Made by a program: the position numbers and the translations under genes. Under the pieces are notes generated by a model. It saw only the letters and a list, made by a program, of their open reading frames with translations. It made no database searches and was not told where the DNA came from. Shown here piece by piece: positions 1 to 6,488 of a stretch of DNA of 36,398 nt (within the stretch, counting starts at the first letter, position 1; each line of letters begins with the position of its first letter). Source of the stretch: a virus; IMG/VR virus record IMGVR_UViG_3300036800_000157, positions 1-36,398 of that record. The stretch is one strand, 5' to 3'.

Positions 1-405
1 GCCTACCGCGACGCCAACAAGGCCGAGATCGCCGAGAAGCAGCGGGCCTACTACGACGCCAACAAGGCCGAGATCGCCGAGAAGCAGCGGGCCTACCGCG
101 ACGCCAACAAGGCCGAGATCGCCGAGAAGAAGCGGGCCTACCGCGACGCCAACAAGGCCGAGATCGCCGAGAAGCAGCGGGCCTACCGCGACGCCAACAA
201 GGCCGAGATCGCCGAGAAGAAGCGGGCCTACTACGACGCCAACAAGGCCGAGATCGCCGAGAAGCAGCGGGCCTACTACGACGCCAACAAGGCCGAGATC
301 GCCGAGAAGAAGCGGGCCTACTACGACGCCAACAAGGCCGAGATCGCCGAGAAGAAGCGGGCCTACTACGACGCCAACAAGGCCGAGATCGCCGAGAAGA
401 AGCGG
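1..405 (+). repeat. 45-bp coding tandem repeat, nine units
   Basis: Nine head-to-tail 45-bp units run from base 1 to 405 without spacers. They differ almost only at codon 3 (TAC or CGC) and codon 14 (CAG or AAG). In order the units are R/Q, Y/Q, R/K, R/Q, R/K, Y/Q, Y/K, Y/K, Y/K. Near-identity at the DNA level, including synonymous positions, points to recent expansion by slippage or recombination. One and a fraction further units lie at 36314-36398. Confidence 0.95.
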
Positions 406-426
406 GCCCGAAAGGCGGCCCCATGA
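1..426 (+). CDS. 15-residue repeat protein, C-terminal part (gene crosses the window ends)
   Basis: This is the 3' part of a gene whose start is at 36290 across the circle junction. Reading frame 1 is open from base 1 to TGA 424-426. It encodes nine near-identical 15-residue units of the form AYxDANKAEIAEKxR, followed by ARKAAP. Only unit positions 3 (Tyr or Arg) and 14 (Gln or Lys) vary. Joined through the 40-bp terminal overlap, the protein would be about 164 residues: MNDREYQR, ten units and the tail. The units are charged, Ala-rich and certainly helical, and a 15-residue period suits a long rod or coiled coil. Similar YY-x-ANK repeats occur beside HNH domains in other phage proteins, but no nuclease domain is present here. 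The stop overlaps the next ATG as ATGA (423). Function is unknown. The copy number may be an assembly estimate rather than the true value. Confidence 0.8.
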   Translation, partial: AYRDANKAEIAEKQRAYYDANKAEIAEKQRAYRDANKAEIAEKKRAYRDANKAEIAEKQRAYRDANKAEIAEKKRAYYDANKAEIAEKQRAYYDANKAEIAEKKRAYYDANKAEIAEKKRAYYDANKAEIAEKKRARKAAP

Positions 427-737
427 CCCCTCCCCGCACCCTCCCGGCCGGACTGGCCACCACCGAGAAACAATTCCTCGGCCAAGTCCGCCAAATGGCC
501 CAGATCTTCGGCTGGACCACCTACCACCCGTTCCTATCCATCCACTCGCCCCGCGGCTGGCCCGACCTCGCCCTATGCCGACCTCCTCGGCTCGCCCTTG
601 CCGAACTCAAAACCGAGAAAGGCAAAACCACCCCACCCCAAGACGAATGGTTGCGTCTCCTCAGCGCGTGCCCCGGCGTCGAGACCTACCTGTGGCGCCC
701 CGGCGACCTCGACACCATTGCCCAGGTCCTCCGATGA
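423..737 (+). CDS. VRR-NUC type PD-(D/E)XK nuclease
   Basis: This 104-residue protein matches the stand-alone VRR-NUC nuclease domain in length and motif layout. The pattern is Glu15 in the first helix, Gly45-Trp-Pro-Asp48, then Glu61-x-Lys63, then Gln73 and Trp76 in the following helix. This is the metal-dependent PD-(D/E)XK active site. Family members cut branched or flapped DNA, and phage copies are often grouped with replication or recombination genes. The ATG overlaps the preceding stop (ATGA), and the stop overlaps the next ATG the same way, so it is a coupled member of the early operon. The genome has no obvious RecE/lambda-exonuclease-type partner for the RecT-like protein (32946), so this nuclease could contribute end processing. 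That role is inference. Confidence 0.85.
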   Translation: MTPPRTLPAGLATTEKQFLGQVRQMAQIFGWTTYHPFLSIHSPRGWPDLALCRPPRLALAELKTEKGKTTPPQDEWLRLLSACPGVETYLWRPGDLDTIAQVLR

Positions 738-943
738 CCCGCACAGCCAGCCGGATCCGAGCGAACGCCGTCTTCAACCAGGACACCCGCGACCAACTCC
801 ACGCCGCCGCCGGCGAATGGGTCCACATCCGCACCTACCAGACACGACGCGCCAACACCCTCGTCCCCGACGGCTTCGAGATCCGCTGGACCTACCGCGA
901 CACCCTCGCCCAGCTGTGGGCCCGATGGGTCGGCAACCTATGA
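734..943 (+). CDS. Hypothetical early protein, 69 aa
   Basis: A small basic protein starting at ATG 734, which overlaps the nuclease stop as ATGA. It ends at TGA 941-943, overlapping the next ATG. It is rich in Arg and Trp (EWVHIRTYQTRR and FEIRWTYRDTL) with no Cys motif or membrane segment, and I do not recognise a family. The tight overlaps at both ends and the C-ending codon usage of the surrounding operon support it as a real gene. Confidence 0.65.
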   Translation: MTRTASRIRANAVFNQDTRDQLHAAAGEWVHIRTYQTRRANTLVPDGFEIRWTYRDTLAQLWARWVGNL

Positions 944-1059
944 GCGCCTGGACCGACGGCCAGCTGTGGTTCGTCTTTACCCTTCTCATCACCGGCGCCC
1001 TCATGGCCGCCGACCTCGCCTGGCAGCACCACACCCGACACAGGAGACACCGCCAATGA
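940..1059 (+). CDS. Single-pass membrane peptide, 39 aa
   Basis: ATG 940 overlaps the previous stop (ATGA) and TGA 1057-1059 overlaps the next ATG. Residues about 8-28 form one hydrophobic helix (LWFVFTLLITGALMAADLAW). A His/Arg-rich tail (HHTRHRRHRQ) follows, which by the positive-inside rule would face the cytoplasm. Its place in the early operon, far from the late lysis genes, argues against a holin. Small membrane proteins in this position may act in superinfection exclusion or host takeover, but nothing here shows which. Confidence 0.6.
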   Translation: MSAWTDGQLWFVFTLLITGALMAADLAWQHHTRHRRHRQ

Positions 1060-1214
1060 CCATCATCGATGACCGCCTCGCCCTCATCCACGACCTCACC
1101 CTCGACCAGGGTGCCCACGAGGACCCCGACGACGGCATGTGCGCCGCTCGAGACGGGCTGCAGCCTCTCGCGCTGCAGCGCGTCGACCGAATGCTTGCTG
1201 CCACCGGGAGCTAG
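1056..1214 (+). CDS. Small protein with H-x5-DGMC motif, 52 aa
   Basis: Starts at ATG 1056 (ATGA overlap) and ends at TAG 1212-1214. The segment GAHEDPDDGMC resembles the start of a small actinophage protein family in which a G-x-H...G-x-C motif is followed by a conserved MEA-type helix. Here that helix is absent and replaced by CAARDGLQPLALQRVD, so this may be a shortened or diverged copy. The family's function is unknown to me. The resemblance is from memory of the motif only. Confidence 0.55.
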   Translation: MTIIDDRLALIHDLTLDQGAHEDPDDGMCAARDGLQPLALQRVDRMLAATGS

Positions 1215-1221
1215 CCGACCA

Positions 1222-2115
1222 GTGGGCCGTCCCGCCGGGCCATGGTTCCGGCTATATGTCGAAGTCTTCGGCGACCCGAAGCTGCGTCGGGTACGTCCCG
1301 ACCAGCGATGGATGTGGGCAGCCGTTCTCGGGGCCGCCAAAAAGTCACCCATCCCCGGCGTGCTGCTCCTGTCGGCCTCCTCGCCAATGACCGACGAGGA
1401 GATCGCCGAATTCGCCGGCGTACCGGTGCGCGACATGTCGCGCACCCTGGAGCGCTTCGCCGCGGACGATCTCGGAATGGTCGAGCGCTCGGTTGACCAT
1501 CACATGGCGTGGCGGGTGACGAAGTGGGACAGCCGCCAGTTCGAGTCGGATGACGTCACCAAGCGAACAGGTAAATACCGTTCCCAACAACACCACCGGA
1601 ACGTTCCGGGGAACGTTCCCCTGCCGTTCGAGGGAACGCGCCCAGAAGCAGAAGCAGATACAGAAGCAGCAGCAAGTACCGCGGTAACTTCACCACCGCC
1701 GACATCGACCGCTGCCGCTGCTGCGCTCGGACAACCGGCAAACCGGGAAAACCCGCAGGTCAACGGCACAATCCCGATCCTCGATCGAGCTGTCCGGCTG
1801 CTCGCCGAACGCCACCTCGCCGCCTCCCGAACTCCCGTCGGCAACCCAGGCGGATGGCTCCGCAACGCCAACCGGGCCATACGAGTCGAACTCGCCGACC
1901 GCATCGCCACCACCAACACCGACGAGTTTTCTGATGCCGAACAGCTCGCCAACTGGCTCGAACCAACCCGCGAAATGCCCCGCGAAATGCCCCGCGGAAA
2001 GCTCGCCGACGAGCGACCCGAATGCGCCACCTGCGACCAGGCCGGCATGATCCTCGACGCCGGCGGGAACGCTCGGCGCTGTCCCGACTGCAACCCGATC
2101 GGTGCGGCCCGATGA
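1222..2115 (+). CDS. DnaD-like replication initiator / helicase-loader protein
   Basis: The 297-residue product is read from GTG 1222, with GGGAG at 1206-1210 as ribosome site; the frame upstream lacks protein-like sequence. Residues 1-110 (WFRLYVEVFGDPKLRRV...MTDEEIAEFAGV) look like the winged-helix N-domain of phage replication initiators. Residues about 125-185 are a low-complexity Pro/Ala/Thr/Glu linker. Residues about 190-265 (LLAERHLAAS...NPGGWLRNANRAI) resemble the DnaD/helicase-loader C-domain. A zinc ribbon (CATC...CPDC) closes the protein. By family role it would bind the phage origin and recruit host DnaB helicase. The linker DNA holds palindromes and short repeats that could be the origin itself. 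A 12-bp direct repeat gives REMPREMP near residues 250-257. No phage polymerase or helicase is encoded, so replication would use host enzymes. Confidence 0.75.
   Translation: MGRPAGPWFRLYVEVFGDPKLRRVRPDQRWMWAAVLGAAKKSPIPGVLLLSASSPMTDEEIAEFAGVPVRDMSRTLERFAADDLGMVERSVDHHMAWRVTKWDSRQFESDDVTKRTGKYRSQQHHRNVPGNVPLPFEGTRPEAEADTEAAASTAVTSPPPTSTAAAAALGQPANRENPQVNGTIPILDRAVRLLAERHLAASRTPVGNPGGWLRNANRAIRVELADRIATTNTDEFSDAEQLANWLEPTREMPREMPRGKLADERPECATCDQAGMILDAGGNARRCPDCNPIGAAR
1596..1687 (+). other. Candidate replication origin inside the initiator gene
   Basis: Within the linker-coding part of the initiator there are two abutting 14-bp perfect palindromes, at 1596-1609 and 1608-1621, sharing the core GGAACGTTCC. 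A cluster of short AGAAGC/AGCAGC-type repeats (about 1633-1675) follows, then a TACCGCGGTA palindrome (1677-1686). Lambdoid phages place their origin iterons in the linker region of the O initiator gene. This layout is similar, but binding has not been shown. Confidence 0.4.
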
Positions 2116-2273
2116 CTCCCGACCCGCCTCCCGAGCCCGGTTCGATCGCCGACCAGCGCCGCGAACGACACCGGCAAATCATGCGCGACTGGCTGTCCTA
2201 CGCCCGCGCCGAACTCCGCGGCGAGCCGATCCCACCGCCAGGCCAACTCCTCGACCAGCCCGACGACGCCTGA
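2112..2273 (+). CDS. Hypothetical early protein, 53 aa
   Basis: ATG 2112 overlaps the initiator stop (ATGA), and its TGA 2271-2273 shares one base with the next ATG (TGATG). It has a Pro-rich N-terminus and a central amphipathic helix (ADQRRERHRQIMRDWLSYARAELRG). No family is recognised. Its position after the initiator would suit a small replication accessory protein, but that is only context. Confidence 0.6.
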   Translation: MTPDPPPEPGSIADQRRERHRQIMRDWLSYARAELRGEPIPPPGQLLDQPDDA

Positions 2274-2725
2274 TGCCCACCCTGCCATCCGTCATCGTCA
2301 CCAACGTCCAGGACGACCTGATCGCCGCCGGGCTCGGACCGAAAACCTGGTGGCTGCACGTCGCCCCGATCGTCACCATGCCCGACTCGTGCCCGCTGGC
2401 GTCGATCTGGATCCCCGACACCGACTTCGACATCCTGAGCGGCGCAGCCGGCGTCGAGGCCTTCGAACGCAAGCACACGGTCAACATCTCGTGGCGCGTG
2501 TTCTCGGCTGCGATGGCCGACACAGGCGGCACGGGCGACCCGGCGACGGTGCAGGCCCTCGAGACCGTCGGCGAGCAGATCATCAACCGGGTGGCCACGT
2601 ACGCCGCCGGCATGCCCGGGATCGGCCCCGAAATGGTGGGCACGTTGCGGTCCCGTCGTGTCGCCCCGCTCGAGGGGTCAGTCTGGGAGCTCCTCGTCGA
2701 GCTCGTCGCCGAAGAAGCCGCATGA
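2273..2725 (+). CDS. Possible tail terminator-like (gpU-fold) protein in the early operon
   Basis: A 150-residue protein with an N-terminal helix (TNVQDDLIAAGL), strands (ASIWIPDTDFDIL and KHTVNISWRVFSA), a long helix (PATVQALETVGEQIINRVATYA) and a final strand (GSVWELLVELVAEE). That order is what I would expect of the gpU/DUF3168-like tail terminator fold. The late operon lacks an obvious terminator between the connector and the major tail protein, which fits this gene supplying it. Its place in the early operon is odd for a structural gene. I have no motif that proves it. Alternatives are an unrelated small protein of similar topology. Start: ATG 2273 in TGATG. The stop overlaps ATG 2722. 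Confidence 0.4.
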   Translation: MPTLPSVIVTNVQDDLIAAGLGPKTWWLHVAPIVTMPDSCPLASIWIPDTDFDILSGAAGVEAFERKHTVNISWRVFSAAMADTGGTGDPATVQALETVGEQIINRVATYAAGMPGIGPEMVGTLRSRRVAPLEGSVWELLVELVAEEAA

Positions 2726-2778
2726 TGCGACACGGGTGCCGGCGCCTACTGCGAGCCGCCGAATGCTCGCTGAGCTAG
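2722..2778 (+). CDS. Possible 18-aa leader peptide before whiB
   Basis: ATG 2722 sits in an ATGA overlap with the preceding gene, and the frame ends at TAG 2776-2778, inside the start of the WhiB gene. The product (MMRHGCRRLLRAAECSLS) is Arg-rich. It is one of several very short frames in this genome that bridge two genes by overlaps, possibly carrying ribosomes to the next start. It may also be chance. Confidence 0.25.
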   Translation: MMRHGCRRLLRAAECSLS

Positions 2779-3056
2779 CCCACCCGGTCTGGCATCACCA
2801 CGCACGCTGCCACGCCCTCACTGAGCTCATGTACGACCCCGACCGCGCCGGTGAAGCCAAAGCCGTCTGCCGGCCGTGCCCGGTACGGGCCAAGTGCCTA
2901 GCCGAAGCGCTCAGCCGTAACGAGCCCGCCGGCATATGGGGAGGATTCGACCCAGCCGAGCGATCCCAGATCGCCAAAGCGACACCCCAAGACGTCCCAG
3001 CCCTATTGCACAAGTTTGCACACGCCGATCGTTCTAGGGCGCTGTCACCGTCATGA
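2763..3056 (+). CDS. WhiB-like Fe-S transcription regulator
   Basis: From ATG 2763 the product is 97 residues. It has the four-cysteine set of the Wbl family: Cys16, then Cys36-x2-Cys39-x5-Cys45, followed by the diagnostic turn Gly57-Ile-Trp-Gly-Gly61 and a short basic C-terminal region. Wbl proteins hold a [4Fe-4S] cluster and bind the host primary sigma factor to alter transcription. Phage-encoded copies are known in mycobacteriophages, where one (TM4 WhiB) represses host whiB2 and causes superinfection exclusion. GTG 2736 in the same frame is an alternative start adding nine residues. The stop overlaps the next ATG (ATGA). It probably acts as an early regulator of phage or host genes. Confidence 0.9.
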   Translation: MLAELAHPVWHHHARCHALTELMYDPDRAGEAKAVCRPCPVRAKCLAEALSRNEPAGIWGGFDPAERSQIAKATPQDVPALLHKFAHADRSRALSPS

Positions 3057-3463
3057 CCGTGATCGACGAGCCACAACTGCTCACCACCAGCGAAGTCTGC
3101 GCGCTACTGCGCTGCCACCGAAACACCATCGCCAATCTCGTCGCCCGAGGACGGCTCGCTCCCATCCGGATCAGCGCACGACGTGTCCTGTACCGACAAG
3201 CCGACCTCGACCGGCTCGTCGGCCTGCCAACCGCCAGCGACGCCGTCACCATCATCGCCGCGCTGGGCTACATGGCCGAGCAGGCCGCAGAAGAGCAACG
3301 ATCGTTATGCCCGGCGTGCGGCAAGCGTCGAGTGAACCGCGGCGCATCAATGTGCACCTGGTGCGAGCAGAACCGTGAAGTCCAGCTGCTGCACAAGCGC
3401 AACTGGTGGGACCAGCACGGCAACGACTGGCGCCACGAACGAAAAGCCAACACCGATGCCTGA
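3053..3463 (+). CDS. Excisionase-like HTH protein with zinc ribbon
   Basis: Residues about 9-55 (LLTTSEVCALLRCHRNTIANLVARG...YRQADLDRLV) form the MerR/excisionase-type helix-turn-helix (HTH_17) used by phage Xis and small regulators. A helical spacer follows, then a zinc ribbon with Cys86-x2-Cys89 and Cys101-x2-Cys104, and a basic, Trp-rich tail (KRNWWDQHGNDWRHER). At 136 residues it is longer than a plain Xis, and a second simpler Xis-like gene lies at 31077. This one may therefore be a transcription regulator rather than the recombination directionality factor. Start: ATG 3053, ATGA overlap. The next gene starts inside its last codons (ATG 3456). Confidence 0.75.
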   Translation: MTVIDEPQLLTTSEVCALLRCHRNTIANLVARGRLAPIRISARRVLYRQADLDRLVGLPTASDAVTIIAALGYMAEQAAEEQRSLCPACGKRRVNRGASMCTWCEQNREVQLLHKRNWWDQHGNDWRHERKANTDA

Positions 3464-3782
3464 CATCGACGCGCTGACCATCGAGATCGCCAAGCTCGAG
3501 CTCGGACCACACGACGTGCTCGTGCTCAAAGTGCCAGACACCATGAGCGAGTACGCCGAGCGACGACTCTGCTACCGCATCATCACAGTGTGCGGCGACG
3601 TCCGCCTTCTCGTACTGCCCACATCGACAGACCTCGCCACCATCAAACCCGGAGACCTCGACATGACCACGTCGCCACCCGAACCCGAAGGCACCCCAGA
3701 GCCCGACAGCGACGACCCGACCAAGGACGACGCCCCCCGTGAGCGCCAGCCGCTGCGGAGGGCCGTGCCGCCCGGTGCGTGA
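3456..3782 (+). CDS. Hypothetical acidic early protein, 108 aa
   Basis: ATG 3456 overlaps the previous gene by 8 bases. Residues 1-60 look like a compact alpha/beta domain (IAKLELGPHDVLVLKVPDTM...ERRLCYRIITVCGDVRLLVLP). The segment LGPHDVLVLKVP recalls a small protein seen in several actinophages. The C-terminal third is disordered and acidic (Pro, Glu, Asp). No catalytic motif is visible. The downstream HNH gene overlaps its end in another frame. Confidence 0.6.
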   Translation: MPDIDALTIEIAKLELGPHDVLVLKVPDTMSEYAERRLCYRIITVCGDVRLLVLPTSTDLATIKPGDLDMTTSPPEPEGTPEPDSDDPTKDDAPRERQPLRRAVPPGA

Positions 3783-4026
3783 TCCTCGCGGATACCGCTT
3801 CAAAAGCGCTTGGCGCACCACCACCCGAGCCGCCGTACTCGCCACCACCGGCGGCCGCTGCGCACTCTGCGGATGGCCCGGCACCGACGGAAAAGGAAAG
3901 GGACTCCACAAAGCACACCTCGTCCCCCACGACCAGGGCGGCCCCGACGACGAACGCAACCTCGTGCCGCTCTGCCCCTCCTGCCACCGCACCTTCGACA
4001 GCCAGACCAGGACGATCGTTACATGA
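3739..4026 (+). CDS. HNH endonuclease
   Basis: The 95-residue frame from GTG 3739 carries a complete HNH motif with structural zinc: Cys41-x2-Cys44, His60 (HLVPHDQGG follows), Asn74 (ERNLVPLC), Cys79-x2-Cys82-His83. HNH proteins next to terminase are common in cos-type phages and in several cases are needed with terminase for DNA cleavage at packaging. The position just before the presumed packaging site and the small terminase fits that role. A second start, GTG 3775 with GGAGGG at 3757-3762, would drop twelve residues of unremarkable sequence and cannot be excluded. It is the last gene of the early operon. Confidence 0.85.
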   Translation: MSASRCGGPCRPVRDPRGYRFKSAWRTTTRAAVLATTGGRCALCGWPGTDGKGKGLHKAHLVPHDQGGPDDERNLVPLCPSCHRTFDSQTRTIVT

Positions 4027-4046
4027 CGTCGCCCAGCCACGAAGCC

Positions 4047-4074
4047 GGCTGTGTCGACCCCCAGCCTCGTTTTT
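4047..4074 (+). terminator. Possible intrinsic terminator after the early operon
   Basis: GGCTG (4047-4051) can pair with CAGCC (4062-4066) across a 10-base loop, and a TTTTT run follows at 4070-4074. The stem is short but GC-rich, and this is one of very few T-runs in the genome. It lies 20 bases after the HNH stop, where the early transcript should end. Confidence 0.4.
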
Positions 4075-4234
4075 CCTTTCGGGTCGGCCTCGACACCTCC
4101 GCTAGTCACGCGTGTGTGCGGCCCGAATTGGATGTTTTCGGGGCCGGTCCCGGGGTGCTGGCTGGAGTTAGCGGGCGGTTGCGAGTATTCCGCCGGCATA
4201 TCCGGGCCGGTCTCGGCCGGTTCCTGGGGCTGTG

Positions 4235-4336
4235 TGCAGCTGCTCGACCAGCGGTGGGAAGTCCCCTTCTCCGCCCGCTTTCCGTCGAGTCCGGGTCCGG
4301 GGAGAAATCCCGGGGCGGCCTGGTCGAGCAGCTGCA
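4235..4336. repeat. 17-bp perfect inverted repeat upstream of terS
   Basis: The 17 bases at 4235-4251 (TGCAGCTGCTCGACCAG) are the exact reverse complement of 4320-4336, with 68 bases between. The second arm ends 21 bases before the small-terminase start. It could be a terminase or HNH recognition site, or fold in RNA to control terminase translation. Confidence 0.8.
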
Positions 4337-4357
4337 GACGGTCTCGAGGACCTGGCT

Positions 4358-4858
4358 GTGAGGGGTCGGAAGCCGACGCCGACCGCGTTGAAAGTGCTGC
4401 ACGGCGAGACGAGGCCGTCGAGGATCAACCAGAGGGAGCCGAAGCACTCGCCGTTGGCGCCTGGCTGTCCGGCGAACCTGTCGGCGGAGGCGAAGGCGGA
4501 GTGGCGGCGGGTTGTGCCGGCCCTCGACCGGGTGGGGATGTTGGCGAAGGTCGATCGGGCGGCGCTGGCGGCCTACTGCGAGTGCTGGTCGCAGTGGGCT
4601 GAGGCGCAGCGCGATATCCGGCGGAACGGTCTGATCACCGAGGTACTGGAGAGGGAGTGGAAGGCGGCGGACGGGGTCATCCATGTGATCGTGAGGCGGT
4701 CGAAGAATCCGGCGGTGCTGATCGCCCGGGATTGCGCCGCGCAGATCCGGTTGTTCGCCGCAGAGTTCGGGCTCACGCCGTCGTCGCGGTCCCGCTTGGA
4801 GGTGCCCGATCAGCCTGACGCGGGAGGCCAGAGTGCGAGCAGCCGGTTCCTCTCTTGA
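4358..4858 (+). CDS. terS: Terminase small subunit, P27 family
   Basis: The start is GTG 4358, set by CGAGGA at 4345-4350 and by the family-typical opening RGRKPTPTALKVLHG. The 166-residue product follows the P27 pattern. It has the basic RGRKP start, EPKHSPLAPGCPANLSAEAKAEWRRVVPALDRVGML (helical, DNA-binding region), then DRAALAAYCECWSQWAEAQRDIRRNG. A conserved SKNPAVLIARDCAAQIRLFAAEFGLTPSSRSRL closes it. The protein recognises the packaging site and delivers DNA to the large subunit. The large-subunit gene begins 26 bases before this one ends. The frame is open further upstream (to 4232), but that extension is not protein-like. Confidence 0.92.
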   Translation: MRGRKPTPTALKVLHGETRPSRINQREPKHSPLAPGCPANLSAEAKAEWRRVVPALDRVGMLAKVDRAALAAYCECWSQWAEAQRDIRRNGLITEVLEREWKAADGVIHVIVRRSKNPAVLIARDCAAQIRLFAAEFGLTPSSRSRLEVPDQPDAGGQSASSRFLS

Positions 4859-6488
4859 GGTCTGCGGGTACACCTGGGACGGCGTGTCGTGCCCCGAGCG
4901 CGGCGCACATCTGTGTGCACCGCGGGCGGCCCGGGCGGTCGGGTTCTACCACGAGGTGCTGGTCCACACGAAGGGGCGGTGGGCTCGCCGGCCGTTCCTG
5001 CTGGCCCCGTGGCAACTCGAGGAGATCATCCGGCCGCTGTTCGGCTCGGCCCGCTGGGAGGAGCAGCTCGGCGAGTACGTCCGCCAGTACACGCTGGCGT
5101 GGATCGAGCTGGCCCGCAAGAACGGCAAGTCCGAGCTGGTGGCCGGCGCCGGCCTCCTGCTGTTGTGCGCCGATGACGAGGAGGAGGCGGAGATCTATGG
5201 GGCGGCGAAGGACCGGGACCAGGCCGGGGTCATCTACCAGGTGGCGAAACGGATGGTGGAGCTGTCGCCGGTGTTGTCGAAGCGGCTGGTCATCGTCGAG
5301 TCCCGCCGCCGGATCATCGACCCGAAGACCGGCTCGTTCTACGCGGTGGTCGCCGCCGACGGTTCGGGCAATCTGGGCTCCAACCCGTACGGCGTGCTCT
5401 TCGACGAGATCATCACCCAGCCGTCACGGGAGCTGTGGGACGCGCTCAAGACGGGGATGGGCACGAGGGCGGAGCCGCTGATGTTGGCGGCGACTACAGC
5501 GGGCAACGATCCGTCGGCGATGGCGGCGGAGGAGCATCTGCACTCGGAGCGGGTGTTGCGGGAGCCGGAGCTGGATCCGGCCCGGTTCGTGTTCATGCGG
5601 AACACACCGGCGGACGCCGACTGGACCGACGAGAGCGCCTGGGCGTGGGCGAACCCGGGGCTGGGCGACTTTCTGCGGATCGATGTGCTGCGGGCGGAGG
5701 CGCTCGAGGCGGCGAGCTCGCCGGGCAAGCAGAACGCCTTCCGGCAGTACCGGCTGAACCAGTGGGTGCGCCAGGTGACCCGCTGGCTGGATCTCGGCTT
5801 GTGGGATGAGAACTCCGGGCTGGTTGTCGCCGAGGACCTGCGGGGCAAGGAGTGCTGGGCGGGACTGGACATGGCGTCCACGTCGGACTTCGCTGCGTGG
5901 GTCCTGTTCTTTCCGGATGCGCTCGACGAGGGCGACGGGAAGCGGGCGGATGTGGTGCTGCCCCGGTTCTGGCTGCCGGAGAAGGCCGTCCGGGACCGCA
6001 AGGACGCGATGCGGCCTGTCTTCGAGTTGTGGGCCCGGGAGGGCTGGCTGTCGATGACGGAGGGGGAGACGATCGACTATGGGGCGATCCGGGATCAGAT
6101 CGACCGGGACCTGCAGATGTTCCGGGTCCTCGGGCTCGGCTACGACAGGTGGGAGGTCAACGAGCTCGTGTCGTGGTTGAAGGCGAGGAAGGGGTCGAAG
6201 TGGGCTCAGGCGGTGCAGCAGACGACGTCGGCGTTGAACGCCGGGTCGAAGGAGCTGGAGCGGCTGCTCGGGTCGCGTCGGCTGCGCCACGGTGGCCACC
6301 CGGTGCTGCGATGGATGGCGGACAATGTGACGGTCCGGCGTGATTCGGCGGGGAATATCAAGCCGGACAAGGAGCGGTCGAAGGAGAAGGTGGACGGGAT
6401 CGTGGCCTTGGTGGACGCGCTGTCGGTGTGGTTGGCGAAGCCGGCCCCGGGGTGGGTGTATGTCGGCGCCGGCGAGGCCTCGTCGTGA
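4833..6488 (+). CDS. terL: Terminase large subunit (packaging ATPase/nuclease)
   Basis: The 551-residue protein starts at GTG 4833 behind GGGAGG (4822-4827). The ATPase domain has a deviant Walker A (Ala94-Arg-Lys-Asn-Gly-Lys-Ser100), Walker B (GVLFDE, Asp191/Glu192) and a coupling motif (AATTAG, about 219-224). The C-terminal RNase H-like nuclease has the expected acidic residues: Asp346 (GLDMAS), Asp438 (YDRW) and Asp521/Asp528 (KVDGIVALVDAL). This is the HK97-like Terminase_1 type, which drives DNA into the prohead and cuts it. The sequence is G-rich on the plus strand, unlike the early genes just upstream, so terminase may derive from a different source or reflect a strand-bias switch. 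The stop overlaps the next start as GTGA. Confidence 0.97.
   Translation: MRAAGSSLEVCGYTWDGVSCPERGAHLCAPRAARAVGFYHEVLVHTKGRWARRPFLLAPWQLEEIIRPLFGSARWEEQLGEYVRQYTLAWIELARKNGKSELVAGAGLLLLCADDEEEAEIYGAAKDRDQAGVIYQVAKRMVELSPVLSKRLVIVESRRRIIDPKTGSFYAVVAADGSGNLGSNPYGVLFDEIITQPSRELWDALKTGMGTRAEPLMLAATTAGNDPSAMAAEEHLHSERVLREPELDPARFVFMRNTPADADWTDESAWAWANPGLGDFLRIDVLRAEALEAASSPGKQNAFRQYRLNQWVRQVTRWLDLGLWDENSGLVVAEDLRGKECWAGLDMASTSDFAAWVLFFPDALDEGDGKRADVVLPRFWLPEKAVRDRKDAMRPVFELWAREGWLSMTEGETIDYGAIRDQIDRDLQMFRVLGLGYDRWEVNELVSWLKARKGSKWAQAVQQTTSALNAGSKELERLLGSRRLRHGGHPVLRWMADNVTVRRDSAGNIKPDKERSKEKVDGIVALVDALSVWLAKPAPGWVYVGAGEASS

Larger units (their letters stand above)
4027..4357. other. Non-coding region before terminase; likely packaging-site (cos/pac) region
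   Basis: A 331-base interval with no convincing gene on either strand. It holds a terminator-like hairpin (4047-4074), a 17-bp inverted repeat (4235-4251 with 4320-4336) and a smaller TTCTCC/GGAGAA pair inside it (4267-4272 with 4301-4306). Base usage changes here from C-rich on the plus strand (early operon) to G-rich (terminase). In related cos phages the cohesive end site lies directly upstream of the small terminase, so this is the best candidate for the packaging site. No cut position can be read from sequence. I see no clear promoter for the late operon in it. Confidence 0.55.

Noticed and set aside
1-405. CRISPR array
   Set aside because: The units are contiguous, without unique spacers, and form one open reading frame; this is a protein-coding tandem repeat.
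3739-4361. A gene in the frames running through the gap before terminase
   Set aside because: Frames crossing 4027-4357 are Arg/Pro/Gly-rich without motifs or ribosome sites, and they overlap the inverted repeat.
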